Shown one piece after another: positions 48,212 to 56,263 of a stretch of DNA of 58,807 bases (positions are counted from its first letter, which is position 1; every line of letters begins with the position of its first letter). The notes below the pieces were generated by a model that worked only from the letters and a program-made list of their open reading frames with translations, was not told the DNA's origin and searched no databases. The stretch is from positions 1 to 58,807 of the forward strand of contig CAYLSV010000012.1 in NCBI GenBank assembly GCA_964386435.1, read 5' to 3'. Source of the stretch: CAYLSV01 sp964386435. Its GTDB lineage: Bacteria > Planctomycetota > Phycisphaerae > Tepidisphaerales > Tepidisphaeraceae. A program made the translations under genes and the position numbers.

Positions 48212-49074
48212 GGCAAAAGGTAGCGCCCGGACCTGCAGCACGTGGTGCTGCGGCTATCAGAGCGTGACCATGTGGCTGGCTCGCGGTAGCCGCAGCACCA
48301 CGTGCTGCAGGTCCGGGCGGAACCCCGCGACCGCACCTCACGCCCGATACCGTCGCCGGGGCGTTTCGCGGCGCGGCGCTTCTCACCGTGTGGTCGCGGG
48401 CAGTCGGCGGCGAGGAAGCACGCCCTGCACCGTGGCTCGCGCTGGCAGACGTCCTTCGCGTGGCGGAACATCAGCACGTGCAGCGGGTACGCCGCCGTCG
48501 GGTCGGCCGCCGTCGCCTCGTCCAGCCGCCGGCGCACGTCGGAGGCTGTGGCGTCGCGGGGTGCCAGGCCGAGCCGGATGGCCATCCGCCGCACGCCCTT
48601 GTCGACCGGCACCGTCGACGCATCGAAGGCGAACAGCAGCATGCACGCCGCCGTGTGCTCGCCCACGCCCGGCAGCGACCGCAGGTACGCCTCGGCCTCA
48701 ACCATCGGCCACCGCCCCAGCGGCGCGAGCGTGAGCCGGCCGAAGTCGCGGCGGACCTGCTGCAGGATCAGCTTGAACCGCCGCGCCCGCTGCCGCCCGA
48801 GCCCGCAGACGGCAATGCACCGCTCGATCGCCGCCTCGTCCGCCGCCAGCACCGCCGCCCACGTTGGCAACTCCCGCTTGAGCTGCCGGTAGCCGCGAGC
48901 GGCATTACCCGACGACGTGTTCTGCGCCAGCAGCAACCGGGCCAGCACGTCCAGCGGCCGCCCCCAACGTGGTCGGAACTGTGTTGGGCCGTACCGCCGC
49001 TCCAAGTCGTGGCGAAGTCGCAACACTCGCTCGATCGAACGCGGCACCGGAACTTGTACCGCTTTCGGCCGCAA
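48073..49074 (-). CDS. Endonuclease III-like glycosylase (lysine missing), C-terminus extended through a repeat
   Basis: Residues about 15-225 are a HhH-GPD glycosylase: ARLLLAQNTSSGNAARGY, hairpin LPGVGEHTAACMLLFAFDAS, catalytic Asp in TVPVDKGVRR (D158), and cluster cysteines C210, C216, C219, C225 (C-x5-C-x2-C-x5-C). In EndoIII the hairpin carries GRKTA with the lyase lysine; here the residue is H140, so lyase activity should be missing and a MutY-like or other monofunctional role is likely. After about residue 250 the frame runs through a palindromic repeat and then 139 bases of antisense-like overlap with thiL, so the true protein probably ended near 48330. TTG 49074 is the start. Confidence 0.78.
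   Translation of the reverse strand: MRPKAVQVPVPRSIERVLRLRHDLERRYGPTQFRPRWGRPLDVLARLLLAQNTSSGNAARGYRQLKRELPTWAAVLAADEAAIERCIAVCGLGRQRARRFKLILQQVRRDFGRLTLAPLGRWPMVEAEAYLRSLPGVGEHTAACMLLFAFDASTVPVDKGVRRMAIRLGLAPRDATASDVRRRLDEATAADPTAAYPLHVLMFRHAKDVCQREPRCRACFLAADCPRPHGEKRRAAKRPGDGIGREVRSRGSARTCSTWCCGYREPATWSRSDSRSTTCCRSGRYLLPCLSKPTSTRGSPPDRPRQIGCRCRSGMIWPCSAPAAARCSSAAIR
48224..48319. repeat. Palindrome with 33-base perfect arms between thiL and the glycosylase
   Basis: Arms CGCCCGGACCTGCAGCACGT...GCTGCGGCTA and its exact inverse flank a 30-base loop. Each arm contains CAGCACGTGGTGCTG, an inner palindrome, so the build is like the double unit at 47.3 kb (GGACCT plus inner palindrome) with a different inner sequence. 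Confidence 0.9.
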
Positions 49075-49154
49075 CGGGTTCGAGACTCAGCGACGTTCAC
49101 CCGGTTGCACGGTGGCGTCTGGAACCGCTGCGTCATCGGCGGCGTACCTTTTGC

Positions 49155-49742
49155 ATGGCTTCTCACCTTCCGATGCCCGTTCGTGATCTGCCCGCCGATG
49201 GAGAGCGGGTGGCGTATCTGGCCGGTGGCTGTTTCTGGTGCACCGAGGGGGTGCTGGAGATGTTGCCGGGGGTGAGCGACGTGACCAGCGGGTACGCCGG
49301 CGGCGATCCGGATCTGGCGGATTACGACAGCGTCTGCACCGGGCGGACGGGGCACGCGGAAGTCGTGCGGGTGACGTTTGATTCGGCCGTTCTCAGTTAC
49401 GGCGAGTTGCTGCGCGTGTTCTTCGGCATCGCCCACGATCCGACGCAGCTCAACCGGCAGGGGGCCGACCGGGGCACGCAGTACCGCAGCGCGATTTTCG
49501 TGCATAGCGACGAGGAGAAGCAGGTCGCCGCGGCGTACATCAAGCAGCTCGACGAGGCGGGCGTGTTCGACGGCCTGATCGTGACGACGCTGGAGCCGCT
49601 CACGCAGTTTTACGAGGCCGAGGAGTATCACCAGGATTTTGCCCGGCGAAACCCAAACCAGCCGTACGTGGCGTGCAGCGCGCTGCCGAAGATCGATAAA
49701 CTGCGGGCGTATCTCGCCGAGCGCGAATCGGCGACGGCTTGA
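49155..49742 (+). CDS. msrA: Peptide-methionine (S)-S-oxide reductase MsrA
   Basis: The 195-residue product (MASHLPMPVRDLPADGERVA) has the MsrA catalytic motif GGCFWCTEGVLEMLPGV (C26 active, C29 beside it), and the pattern VTSGYAGGDPDLADYDSVCT, GRTGHAEVVRVTFD. It reduces S-methionine sulfoxide in proteins. Further cysteines near the C-terminus (YVACSALPK) may resolve. Start ATG 49155; M7 at 49173 is an alternative. It is divergent from the glycosylase gene. Confidence 0.94.
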   Translation: MASHLPMPVRDLPADGERVAYLAGGCFWCTEGVLEMLPGVSDVTSGYAGGDPDLADYDSVCTGRTGHAEVVRVTFDSAVLSYGELLRVFFGIAHDPTQLNRQGADRGTQYRSAIFVHSDEEKQVAAAYIKQLDEAGVFDGLIVTTLEPLTQFYEAEEYHQDFARRNPNQPYVACSALPKIDKLRAYLAERESATA

Positions 49743-49767
49743 ACCGAATCAGTGGCGGGATCGGGCA

Positions 49768-51015
49768 TCACAACTGGCCGCTGCCGTCGGGCTTCTCGTC
49801 GGGGTCGGGCTGTGTGGCGTCGCGGAGTTCCTGCTCAAGCTCCTTGTCCTCGGCGTCCTTCTCGGCTTCGGGCTTCTCGGCGGTGGCGACTTCTTCGGGA
49901 GCGTCGTCGCTTTTGCGGGGCACGCCAAGCAGGGCGAAGTCCATCTCGCTGTTGATCTCGGCCCCGATCATGAGGATCAGGGCGTCGACGTAGAACAAGA
50001 GCAGCAGGATGACGATGCCGCCCACGGCGCCGTAAGTCTTGGCGTAGTTCTCGCTGCCGCCGAAGCTGGTGACGTACGTGTTGAACAGCCACCCGGTCAG
50101 CAGCCAACCGATGATCGTGAAGACGGCGCCCGGCGTGATCAGGTGGAATCGCCGCTTCAGGCTCGGGCCGAAGTGGTACGTGACGCCCAGGATCAAAAAC
50201 AGCGTCGCCAACCCCAGCGTCCAGCGGGCGACGTTCAGCAGAAAACTCGTGAACCAGTCCAGTTCGAACAGCGCCCCGCTGAACAGCCGCAGCAACCAGC
50301 CGCTGACCGGCAGCAGCACCAGCACGAACAGCACCATGGTGCCCACCGTCAGCGTCAGACCGATGGCGATCAAGCGCTGCTTGTAAAACGGCCGCGGCTT
50401 CTGGATGTCGTAGCAGCGGTCCAGCGCGCTCATCGTCATGTTCATCCCGCCGCTGGCGGCGAAGATCGTCAGCAGCACGCCCAGACTCAGCAAGCCCGAC
50501 CAGTTGCGGACCACCTTCGTCTCGATGCTCGTTTCATCGAAGACCTCGCCCGGCGTGACCTGCACCTCCGCCGCGTCGAACGTCCGCCGGCCGCCGAGGA
50601 AGTCGCTGGCAACGACCACTTCCTCCTCGTCCTGCGAGATGATCTTGCCGAACGCAAGTTCGCCGTCGGGCGTCTCGATGCGGTCGTCGGCCCGGTCGTC
50701 CTGCCCGTCGTCGATGGTCGCCCCGATCAGCGGCTCGATCGTCTCCCGCACCGCATCGCCCGCCGGCCCGGGCAAGTTTTCGGTCAGCTGCTCCTGCACC
50801 GCCCCGGCAATGGCATTCCGCGCCTGAAACGGCAACAGCGGCAAGAGCCCCAGCAAGAAGATGAGAAACGGAAACAACGCGAACAGCCACGAATACGCCA
50901 TCGCCGCCGCCCACGTCAGCAGATTGTCGTCGCTGATCTGGTACACGACCCGCCGCACGAAGGCGATTGGTCCAACGGTCCGCAGCACGCGGGGCACATC
51001 TCGAAGGCGGGCCAT
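49768..51015 (-). CDS. YihY/virulence factor BrkB family membrane protein
   Basis: The 415-residue product has about six membrane segments and the family signature LLTWAAAMAYSWLFALFPFL near the N-terminus, GMNMTMSALDRCYDIQKPRP in the middle, and ITPGAVFTIIGWLLTGWLFN with LLLLFYVDALILMIGAEINS towards the end. An insert of about 90 residues after the first segment (PNA-to-ETKV, rich in Asp/Glu) is larger than usual and faces the periplasm or cytoplasm. The C-terminal tail is highly acidic. The family was once called ribonuclease BN by mistake; function is unknown. Confidence 0.9.
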   Translation of the reverse strand: MARLRDVPRVLRTVGPIAFVRRVVYQISDDNLLTWAAAMAYSWLFALFPFLIFLLGLLPLLPFQARNAIAGAVQEQLTENLPGPAGDAVRETIEPLIGATIDDGQDDRADDRIETPDGELAFGKIISQDEEEVVVASDFLGGRRTFDAAEVQVTPGEVFDETSIETKVVRNWSGLLSLGVLLTIFAASGGMNMTMSALDRCYDIQKPRPFYKQRLIAIGLTLTVGTMVLFVLVLLPVSGWLLRLFSGALFELDWFTSFLLNVARWTLGLATLFLILGVTYHFGPSLKRRFHLITPGAVFTIIGWLLTGWLFNTYVTSFGGSENYAKTYGAVGGIVILLLLFYVDALILMIGAEINSEMDFALLGVPRKSDDAPEEVATAEKPEAEKDAEDKELEQELRDATQPDPDEKPDGSGQL

Positions 51016-51089
51016 GAACCACAGATGGTCGCCGGTCGCGGCTGTAGATCAAGTGGCGACTTGTCGAGCCTGCCCATTACAATGCGGCC

Positions 51090-51386
51090 ATGAACGTCAA
51101 CGTCCCGCCCGAGGAGTTGGAGCGACTCTTGCACGTCACGACCGAATCCATGCCGGAGGACGTGGCTCGGGTCATCTCGCAGCTGACACTGACGCCGGCG
51201 GAGGTGGACCGCGTGGCGGAGCTCTCAGCCATCGCCAAAGGCTCCGGGTTGAACGAAGAACAGACCGACGAACTCGACCGCTTGTTCATCATCGGCAATC
51301 TGCTGGCGACGTTGAAGTTGCGGGCGAAGAAGGCGCTCGATGAGAAGCAGGATCATCAGGAAGACGTGGCCGAGGCAGCGGCATGA
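51090..51386 (+). CDS. Small acidic helical protein paired with an HNH nuclease
   Basis: The 98-residue product (MNVNVPPEELERLLHVTTES) is acidic, predicted mostly helical, and ends in EKQDHQEDVAEAAA. I see no known family. Its stop overlaps the start of the HNH gene (ATGA at 51383-51386), so the two are translated together, as in antitoxin/immunity plus nuclease pairs. Its charge would allow it to mask a DNA-binding enzyme, but this is inferred from layout alone. Confidence 0.6.
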   Translation: MNVNVPPEELERLLHVTTESMPEDVARVISQLTLTPAEVDRVAELSAIAKGSGLNEEQTDELDRLFIIGNLLATLKLRAKKALDEKQDHQEDVAEAAA

Positions 51387-51763
51387 CAAAGGAAGAGCGG
51401 GCCGCCGCCTTCGACCGATCCGGTGGCCGATGCGAGTACTGCCGCATCGACTTCGACGTCCTGCCTTATCCGCCGCAGATCGATCACGTCATCGCCCTGA
51501 AGCATTCCGGCCCCGACCGACTCGACAACCTCGCGGCGGCCTGTGCCCAATGCAATAGCCACAAGGGCAGCGACGGTACGACACGCATCGACGGCAACTG
51601 GGTGCCGCTATTCAATCCACGTGAGCAACTTTGGGCGGATCATTTCCACCTCGACCACGGCTCGATCGTCGCAAGAACGGTCACGGGCATGGCCACGGTG
51701 AAGTTGCTGCAAATGAACGACTTGTTTCGCGACGCGCTTCGCCGACAAGCCGCCAAGACGTGA
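51383..51763 (+). CDS. HNH endonuclease
   Basis: The 126-residue product has a compact HNH fold: GGRCEYCRIDFDVLPYPPQI (zinc CxxC), DHVIALKHSGPDRLDNLAAA (D-H and N), CAQCNSHKGSDG (second CxxC and the HNH His). Such small nucleases act on DNA in phage, defence or toxin settings. The C-terminal 50 residues (LFNPREQLWADHFHLDHGSI) match a common extension of this HNH subgroup. It is coupled to the 98-residue gene. Confidence 0.85.
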   Translation: MTKEERAAAFDRSGGRCEYCRIDFDVLPYPPQIDHVIALKHSGPDRLDNLAAACAQCNSHKGSDGTTRIDGNWVPLFNPREQLWADHFHLDHGSIVARTVTGMATVKLLQMNDLFRDALRRQAAKT

Positions 51764-51808
51764 TGAATCAGGTCAAGCTGGAGCGGGGCAGGGTCCGATA
51801 ACTGCTTC

Positions 51809-54376
51809 GTGTGCCCGCGTCTCGTCATCATGCTTTGGGTCGGCCTGCTGATGCTTGCTGGATCGGCGGCGGGGAGCGATCGGGTGGTGGCTCATTTTGA
51901 CTTCGAGGAGCGGGCGGCGGGGAATGTCGAGGCGGTGCCGATGGGATGGGCACGGCTGGCGGGGGCCGGGCTGCCGCACTGGTCGACGGCGGCGTTGTCG
52001 GATCGGGGGGCATTCGCCGGCGAGCACGGCTTCACGTTCAACAGCCAGGGCGGCAGCGTCGTGTACCGGCTCGATCCGGGGGTGCTGCGGGTGGCACCGG
52101 GGGTGCGGTATCGGATCGAGACTCAGGCCCGCACCATTGGCGTCCGGCACGCGCGGGCGGTGCTGGCGGCGTTCGTGGTCGACGGCGACGGGCGGCTGGT
52201 GGCCGAAACGCGGGTGCAGGGGCCGCCTCATGTCGGCGACTGGCGGCTGCTGGAGCTGGAGCTGGACGTGCCGAACGACGTGCGGGAGCCGAGCGTCGTG
52301 CTGGAACTCGGGCTCGTGCAACCCGACCGGCTGGGCGGGCGAATCGAGGCGTTGCCGGGGCGGATCGGGAACGTCCAATTGCACGACGTCAGCGGCCAAG
52401 CGAGCTTCGATGAGGTCATCGTGCTGCGGGTGCCGACGGTCGAACTAGAGCCGACTCGGGCGGCGGGGCTTTACGACGCCGGCGCGGCGGCCGGGCTGCG
52501 GCTGCATGTGACCGACGCCCGGCGGGGCGACCTCAACGCGCAGCTCATCGTTCGCGACGCCGACGGCACCGAGATTTTTCGCCGCAGTGGCCCGGTCGAC
52601 GCCGTGGCCGAGGGGCTGCCCGACGGCGTCGTGCCGCTGCCGGACTTGGCCGCCGGTTGGTACGACGCCGATCTGCGGATCACCGCGACCGGTGGGAAGA
52701 TGCCGATCTTGGTCGAGCGGTCGACCGGCTTCGTCGTCATGCCCCCGGCCGACGCGACGGTGCCGGGCGATGAGCGGTTTGCCCTCGACGCCACGCATTT
52801 GCCGACCCAGGTGTGGCCGCAGGTGCCGGCGCTGCTCCGCGACCTCGGCGCCTCGGCCGTGACCCTGCCGGTGTGGGGCGACCACGGCTTCGACGACGGC
52901 CCGGCGCTGGAGGCGGTTTTGTCGGAGCTTCGGCACAACCGCGTCGCCCCGACGGCCGCGCTGCTGAGCACGCCCGACGGCATCCCGTGGTCCATTGCCG
53001 AGCGTGAGCAATGGCACGAACATCTGGGCAAACTCGCCGCCCGCCACGCCGGGCTGCTGCCACGCTGGCAACTCGGTTCGGCCGGAGACGCGCGGCAGTG
53101 GGTCGACGCCGACCCGAGCCGACACGAAGCGGTCGTCGAGGCGCTCACGCCGCTCATGGGCACGCCGACGCCGATGGTGCCGTGGCCTGCGCTGTACGAG
53201 CCGAACTTGGCGTTGCCGTTGGCGCTGACCGTGCCGAGTGAGGTGCTGCCGGATCAGGTGCCGCTGTACGCCAACCTGCCGGGCGGGGTGCCGCCGGTGC
53301 ACTTGGAGCCGCCGGCGCTGGACCGGTACGGCCGGGTGCAGCAGTGGCGGGATCTGGCGTTGCGGGTCGGCCACGCGCTGGCCGCCGGATCGCCGCGCAT
53401 CGAGCTGCCGCTGCCGATGACGGCCGGCGAGGACGGCGAGCTTCACGCTGGGCCGTTGCTGTTGCCCTCGCGAACGCTGCTGCGCACCCTGGCCGGCAGC
53501 CGCTACCTCGCCGAACTGCCGGTGGGCGAGGGCGTGCGCGGCTTCCTGTTCGACCGCCCGGCACCCACGGGCCGCGGGCGGGAGGGCGTTTTGCTGGTGT
53601 GGGCCGAGCGCGACCGCGTGCCGGTGGACGTCGAGATCACGCTCGGCGGCCAGCCGCGGGCGCTGTCGCTCGCCGGCGTCTCCAGGCCGCTGGCACCCAT
53701 CGACGGCCGGGTCTACCTGAGCGTCGGGCAGATGCCCACGTTCGTTATCGGTGCCGACGCCGATTTGCTGCGGCTGCGGGCGAGCATGAAGCTCGACAAC
53801 CCGCTCGTCGAAGCCCGCTTCGAGGAACACGGCCGCACGCTCACGTTCGTCAACCCCTACCCGTGGCACCTCTCCGGCAGCGTCGACATCGACGGCCCCG
53901 ACGGCTGGGAGGTCCTGCCGCTCAAACGCCGATTCGAACTTCAGCCCGGCCAATCGGCCAGCATTCCGCTGGAAATTCGCTTCCCCTACAACAGCCCGGC
54001 CGGCCCGCAACGCCTCGTCGCCCGCCTCCGCCTCGGCAGCGGCCCCGACGCCCAGGCAGTCGACGCCGCCCTCGACCTCCGCTTGGGCCTCTCCGACGTC
54101 AGCCTCAGCACCCTTGCCCTTCTGGACGGCCCCGATTTGCTGATCCAACAACAAGTCACCAACTACGGCGACGAAGCGATCCGCTACAACGCCTTCGTCG
54201 TCGTCCCCGACCGCCCCCGCCAGGAACGCCTGATCCTCGACCTCGCCCCCGGCAACACGGTGATGCGCCGCTACCGCTTCAAAGACGCCGCCGACGAAGC
54301 CCCCATGACCCTCCGCAGCGGCATCCACGAACTCGACGGCGTCCGCATCCTGAACGAACGCGTCGAGGTCGAGTAA
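51809..54376 (+). CDS. Large exported protein of unknown function, planctomycete type
   Basis: The 855-residue product has a signal peptide (VIMLWVGLLMLAGSAAGSDR). Residues about 25-210 form a jelly-roll-like region (VVAHFDFEERAAGNVEAVPM at its start), of the kind seen in carbohydrate-binding modules. A region near 330-600 resembles a glycoside-hydrolase-like barrel (VTLPVWGDHGFDDGPALEAV), without clear catalytic acids. The C-terminal 200 residues are beta-sandwich (LVEARFEEHGRTLTFVNPYP, ELQPGQSASIPLEIRFPYNS). No family name can be given. Start GTG 51809; ATG 51830 is an alternative. Confidence 0.65.
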   Translation: MCPRLVIMLWVGLLMLAGSAAGSDRVVAHFDFEERAAGNVEAVPMGWARLAGAGLPHWSTAALSDRGAFAGEHGFTFNSQGGSVVYRLDPGVLRVAPGVRYRIETQARTIGVRHARAVLAAFVVDGDGRLVAETRVQGPPHVGDWRLLELELDVPNDVREPSVVLELGLVQPDRLGGRIEALPGRIGNVQLHDVSGQASFDEVIVLRVPTVELEPTRAAGLYDAGAAAGLRLHVTDARRGDLNAQLIVRDADGTEIFRRSGPVDAVAEGLPDGVVPLPDLAAGWYDADLRITATGGKMPILVERSTGFVVMPPADATVPGDERFALDATHLPTQVWPQVPALLRDLGASAVTLPVWGDHGFDDGPALEAVLSELRHNRVAPTAALLSTPDGIPWSIAEREQWHEHLGKLAARHAGLLPRWQLGSAGDARQWVDADPSRHEAVVEALTPLMGTPTPMVPWPALYEPNLALPLALTVPSEVLPDQVPLYANLPGGVPPVHLEPPALDRYGRVQQWRDLALRVGHALAAGSPRIELPLPMTAGEDGELHAGPLLLPSRTLLRTLAGSRYLAELPVGEGVRGFLFDRPAPTGRGREGVLLVWAERDRVPVDVEITLGGQPRALSLAGVSRPLAPIDGRVYLSVGQMPTFVIGADADLLRLRASMKLDNPLVEARFEEHGRTLTFVNPYPWHLSGSVDIDGPDGWEVLPLKRRFELQPGQSASIPLEIRFPYNSPAGPQRLVARLRLGSGPDAQAVDAALDLRLGLSDVSLSTLALLDGPDLLIQQQVTNYGDEAIRYNAFVVVPDRPRQERLILDLAPGNTVMRRYRFKDAADEAPMTLRSGIHELDGVRILNERVEVE

Positions 54377-54479
54377 CCGACGGGGCCGATAATCAGGCTT
54401 ATGTCTTCTGTCCTTCCGCGGTTCCTGATCTGGTGGATACCGGGTCTCGGAGAGCTTGCCGTTGGTGTGGCGGTAGACT

Positions 54480-55697
54480 GTGGTTGTGTTGGTGGATGCC
54501 CAGGTTGTGACTGCTGCGCCGCGGGTGGAGATCGGGTGGGTGTTGGTTGGGCGGTTGGATGAGGTGGATGTGGTGGCGGTGCGGCGGGCGCGGGGGCGGG
54601 TATTGTCGGTGCTCGGCGAGTTGTTTGATGGGTTCGATTGGGCGATGCCGGTGACGCGTCGGCGGGGGGAGGCGGCGGAGGGGCGGGGCGCGGTGACCGT
54701 GGAATTGCTCGATATCGGGGTGGCGGAGCGGGAGGTAAATCGATGGGATGCGGTGCTGGTGGTGACGGATGATGATCTTGATGCGGTGGACAAGCCGTTC
54801 GCGCTGGCCGCGCCGAGTCGGGCGTTGTCGGCGAGCGTGATCTCTACGGCCCGGCTCGACCCGGACGCCGCGGGCGAGACGGACGAGGCGACCCGCGTCG
54901 ACGTGCTGGCGCGGCGGCTGGAGGCGTTGGCGCAGCATCTGATCGGGCACATGCTGGACGTGCCGCACGCGGCGGATCCGTTTGATGTGATGCACGATTT
55001 GAAGGGCGTTGATGATCTTGACGCGATGCGGGGTTTTGGCGTCAACTCGCTGGGCGTCTTGGCGACGGAGTTGCGGGCCGTGGCGGATGAGCGGTTGGAG
55101 GAGTCGGCCGATCATCGCCACGACGGCTGGCCGGTGCGGTTTTACCTCAACGTCCTGCGGCACAACGGCCGCGACATTGGGCGGGCGGTCCGCCGCATCC
55201 GCCCGTGGGAGTTCCCGCTGCGACTGAGCCGGCTGACCACGGCGGCGGCGAGCACCATGTTCGTGCTGCTGCTGACGGCCGAGGCGTGGGACCTGGGCAT
55301 GAGCCAGCCGCCGTGGCGGGTGGCGGTGCTGTCGGTGGGCGTGCTGGTCGGCGCCAGCATTTACATCGTGCGCAAGCAGAATCTGCTTGTCCGCCGCGGC
55401 CACCGGATGCTCAGCGAGCAGCGGGCGGTGGGGAATTGGGCGGTCGTGCTGGCCGTGGCGATCGGTATGGCGACGACGTACGCCCTGCTCGTGGCGGCGG
55501 TGGTGGCGCTGGCCGGGCTGCTTTACCCCGCCGACCTCGTCGGATCGTGGGCCGCCAGCGTCGAGGTGCGGGCCGGGCACTACCTGACGCTGGCATGTTT
55601 CGTCGCGGCGCTGGGCATCGTGATCGGGGCGTTGGGGGCGGGGTTCGAGAGCCAGACGTACTTCCGGCACGTGGCGCTGGTGGACGAGGAGACATGA
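54480..55697 (+). CDS. Membrane protein with degenerate archaemetzincin-like domain
   Basis: The 405-residue product has an N-terminal soluble part of about 245 residues and four membrane segments in the C-terminal part (TAAASTMFVLLLTAEAWDLG; VAVLSVGVLVGASIYIV; VVLAVAIGMATTYALLVAAV; YLTLACFVAALGIVIGAL). In the soluble part, HLIGHMLDVPH (H143, H147, H153) keeps the spacing of a metzincin HExxHxxGxxH site but has Leu for the catalytic Glu, and DVMHD (M161) fits a Met-turn. LALAAPSR and SVISTARLD resemble archaemetzincin strands. It looks like a membrane-bound pseudo-protease. A longer start may exist upstream. Confidence 0.55.
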   Translation: MVVLVDAQVVTAAPRVEIGWVLVGRLDEVDVVAVRRARGRVLSVLGELFDGFDWAMPVTRRRGEAAEGRGAVTVELLDIGVAEREVNRWDAVLVVTDDDLDAVDKPFALAAPSRALSASVISTARLDPDAAGETDEATRVDVLARRLEALAQHLIGHMLDVPHAADPFDVMHDLKGVDDLDAMRGFGVNSLGVLATELRAVADERLEESADHRHDGWPVRFYLNVLRHNGRDIGRAVRRIRPWEFPLRLSRLTTAAASTMFVLLLTAEAWDLGMSQPPWRVAVLSVGVLVGASIYIVRKQNLLVRRGHRMLSEQRAVGNWAVVLAVAIGMATTYALLVAAVVALAGLLYPADLVGSWAASVEVRAGHYLTLACFVAALGIVIGALGAGFESQTYFRHVALVDEET

Positions 55698-55801
55698 CCG
55701 GCAGACTTCCGACGATTCGAGGTGGCCCGCCGGGCGGCCCGGTGTAGGATGCCCGCCCCAACCCGGCGGCGGTTGGTTGCCTGCTCGCGAGACTTTTGCC
55801 G

Positions 55802-56263
55802 ATGCGTCTGACCGACATCCTCAAGCCCCAGAACGTCAAGGTGCCCCTGGCCGCCACCACCAAGGAGGGGGCCATCGGCGAGTTGGTCGATGCGCTCGCC
55901 GCCACCGGCGACGTGACCGACAAGGCCCGCGTGCTGGAGGCCGTGCTCGAGCGGGAAAGCACCCGCACCACCGGCATCGGCAACGGCCTGGCGATCCCGC
56001 ACGGCAAGACCAAGGGCACCGAGCACCTCGTGCTGGCCATCGGCAAGCCGAGCGACCCGATCGACTTCGCCGCCGTCGACGGCCGCCCTGTCAGCATCGT
56101 CTGGCTGCTGGCCAGCCCGCCGGACAAGACCGGCCCGCACATGCACGCCCTGGCCCGCATCAGCCGCCTGATGACCGCTGACAAGTTCCGCGCCGGGATC
56201 ATGAAGGCCGCCACCGCCGAGGCGGTTTATCAACTGATCGTCAAGCAGGAAGACCAGATGTGA
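55802..56263 (+). CDS. PTS IIA domain protein (PtsN/fructose type)
   Basis: The 153-residue product from ATG 55802 (MRLTDILKPQNVKVPLAATT) is an EIIA-Ntr/fructose-like domain: TTGIGNGLAIPHGKTKGTEH with the active His (about residue 62), VSIVWLLASPPDKTGPHMHA. It may act in nitrogen-PTS control or in sugar uptake. It overlaps the following solute-binding gene (GTGA at 56260-56263). No PTS EI or HPr genes are near, but the HPr-kinase-like protein at 9.7 kb belongs to the same functional world. Confidence 0.88.
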   Translation: MRLTDILKPQNVKVPLAATTKEGAIGELVDALAATGDVTDKARVLEAVLERESTRTTGIGNGLAIPHGKTKGTEHLVLAIGKPSDPIDFAAVDGRPVSIVWLLASPPDKTGPHMHALARISRLMTADKFRAGIMKAATAEAVYQLIVKQEDQM

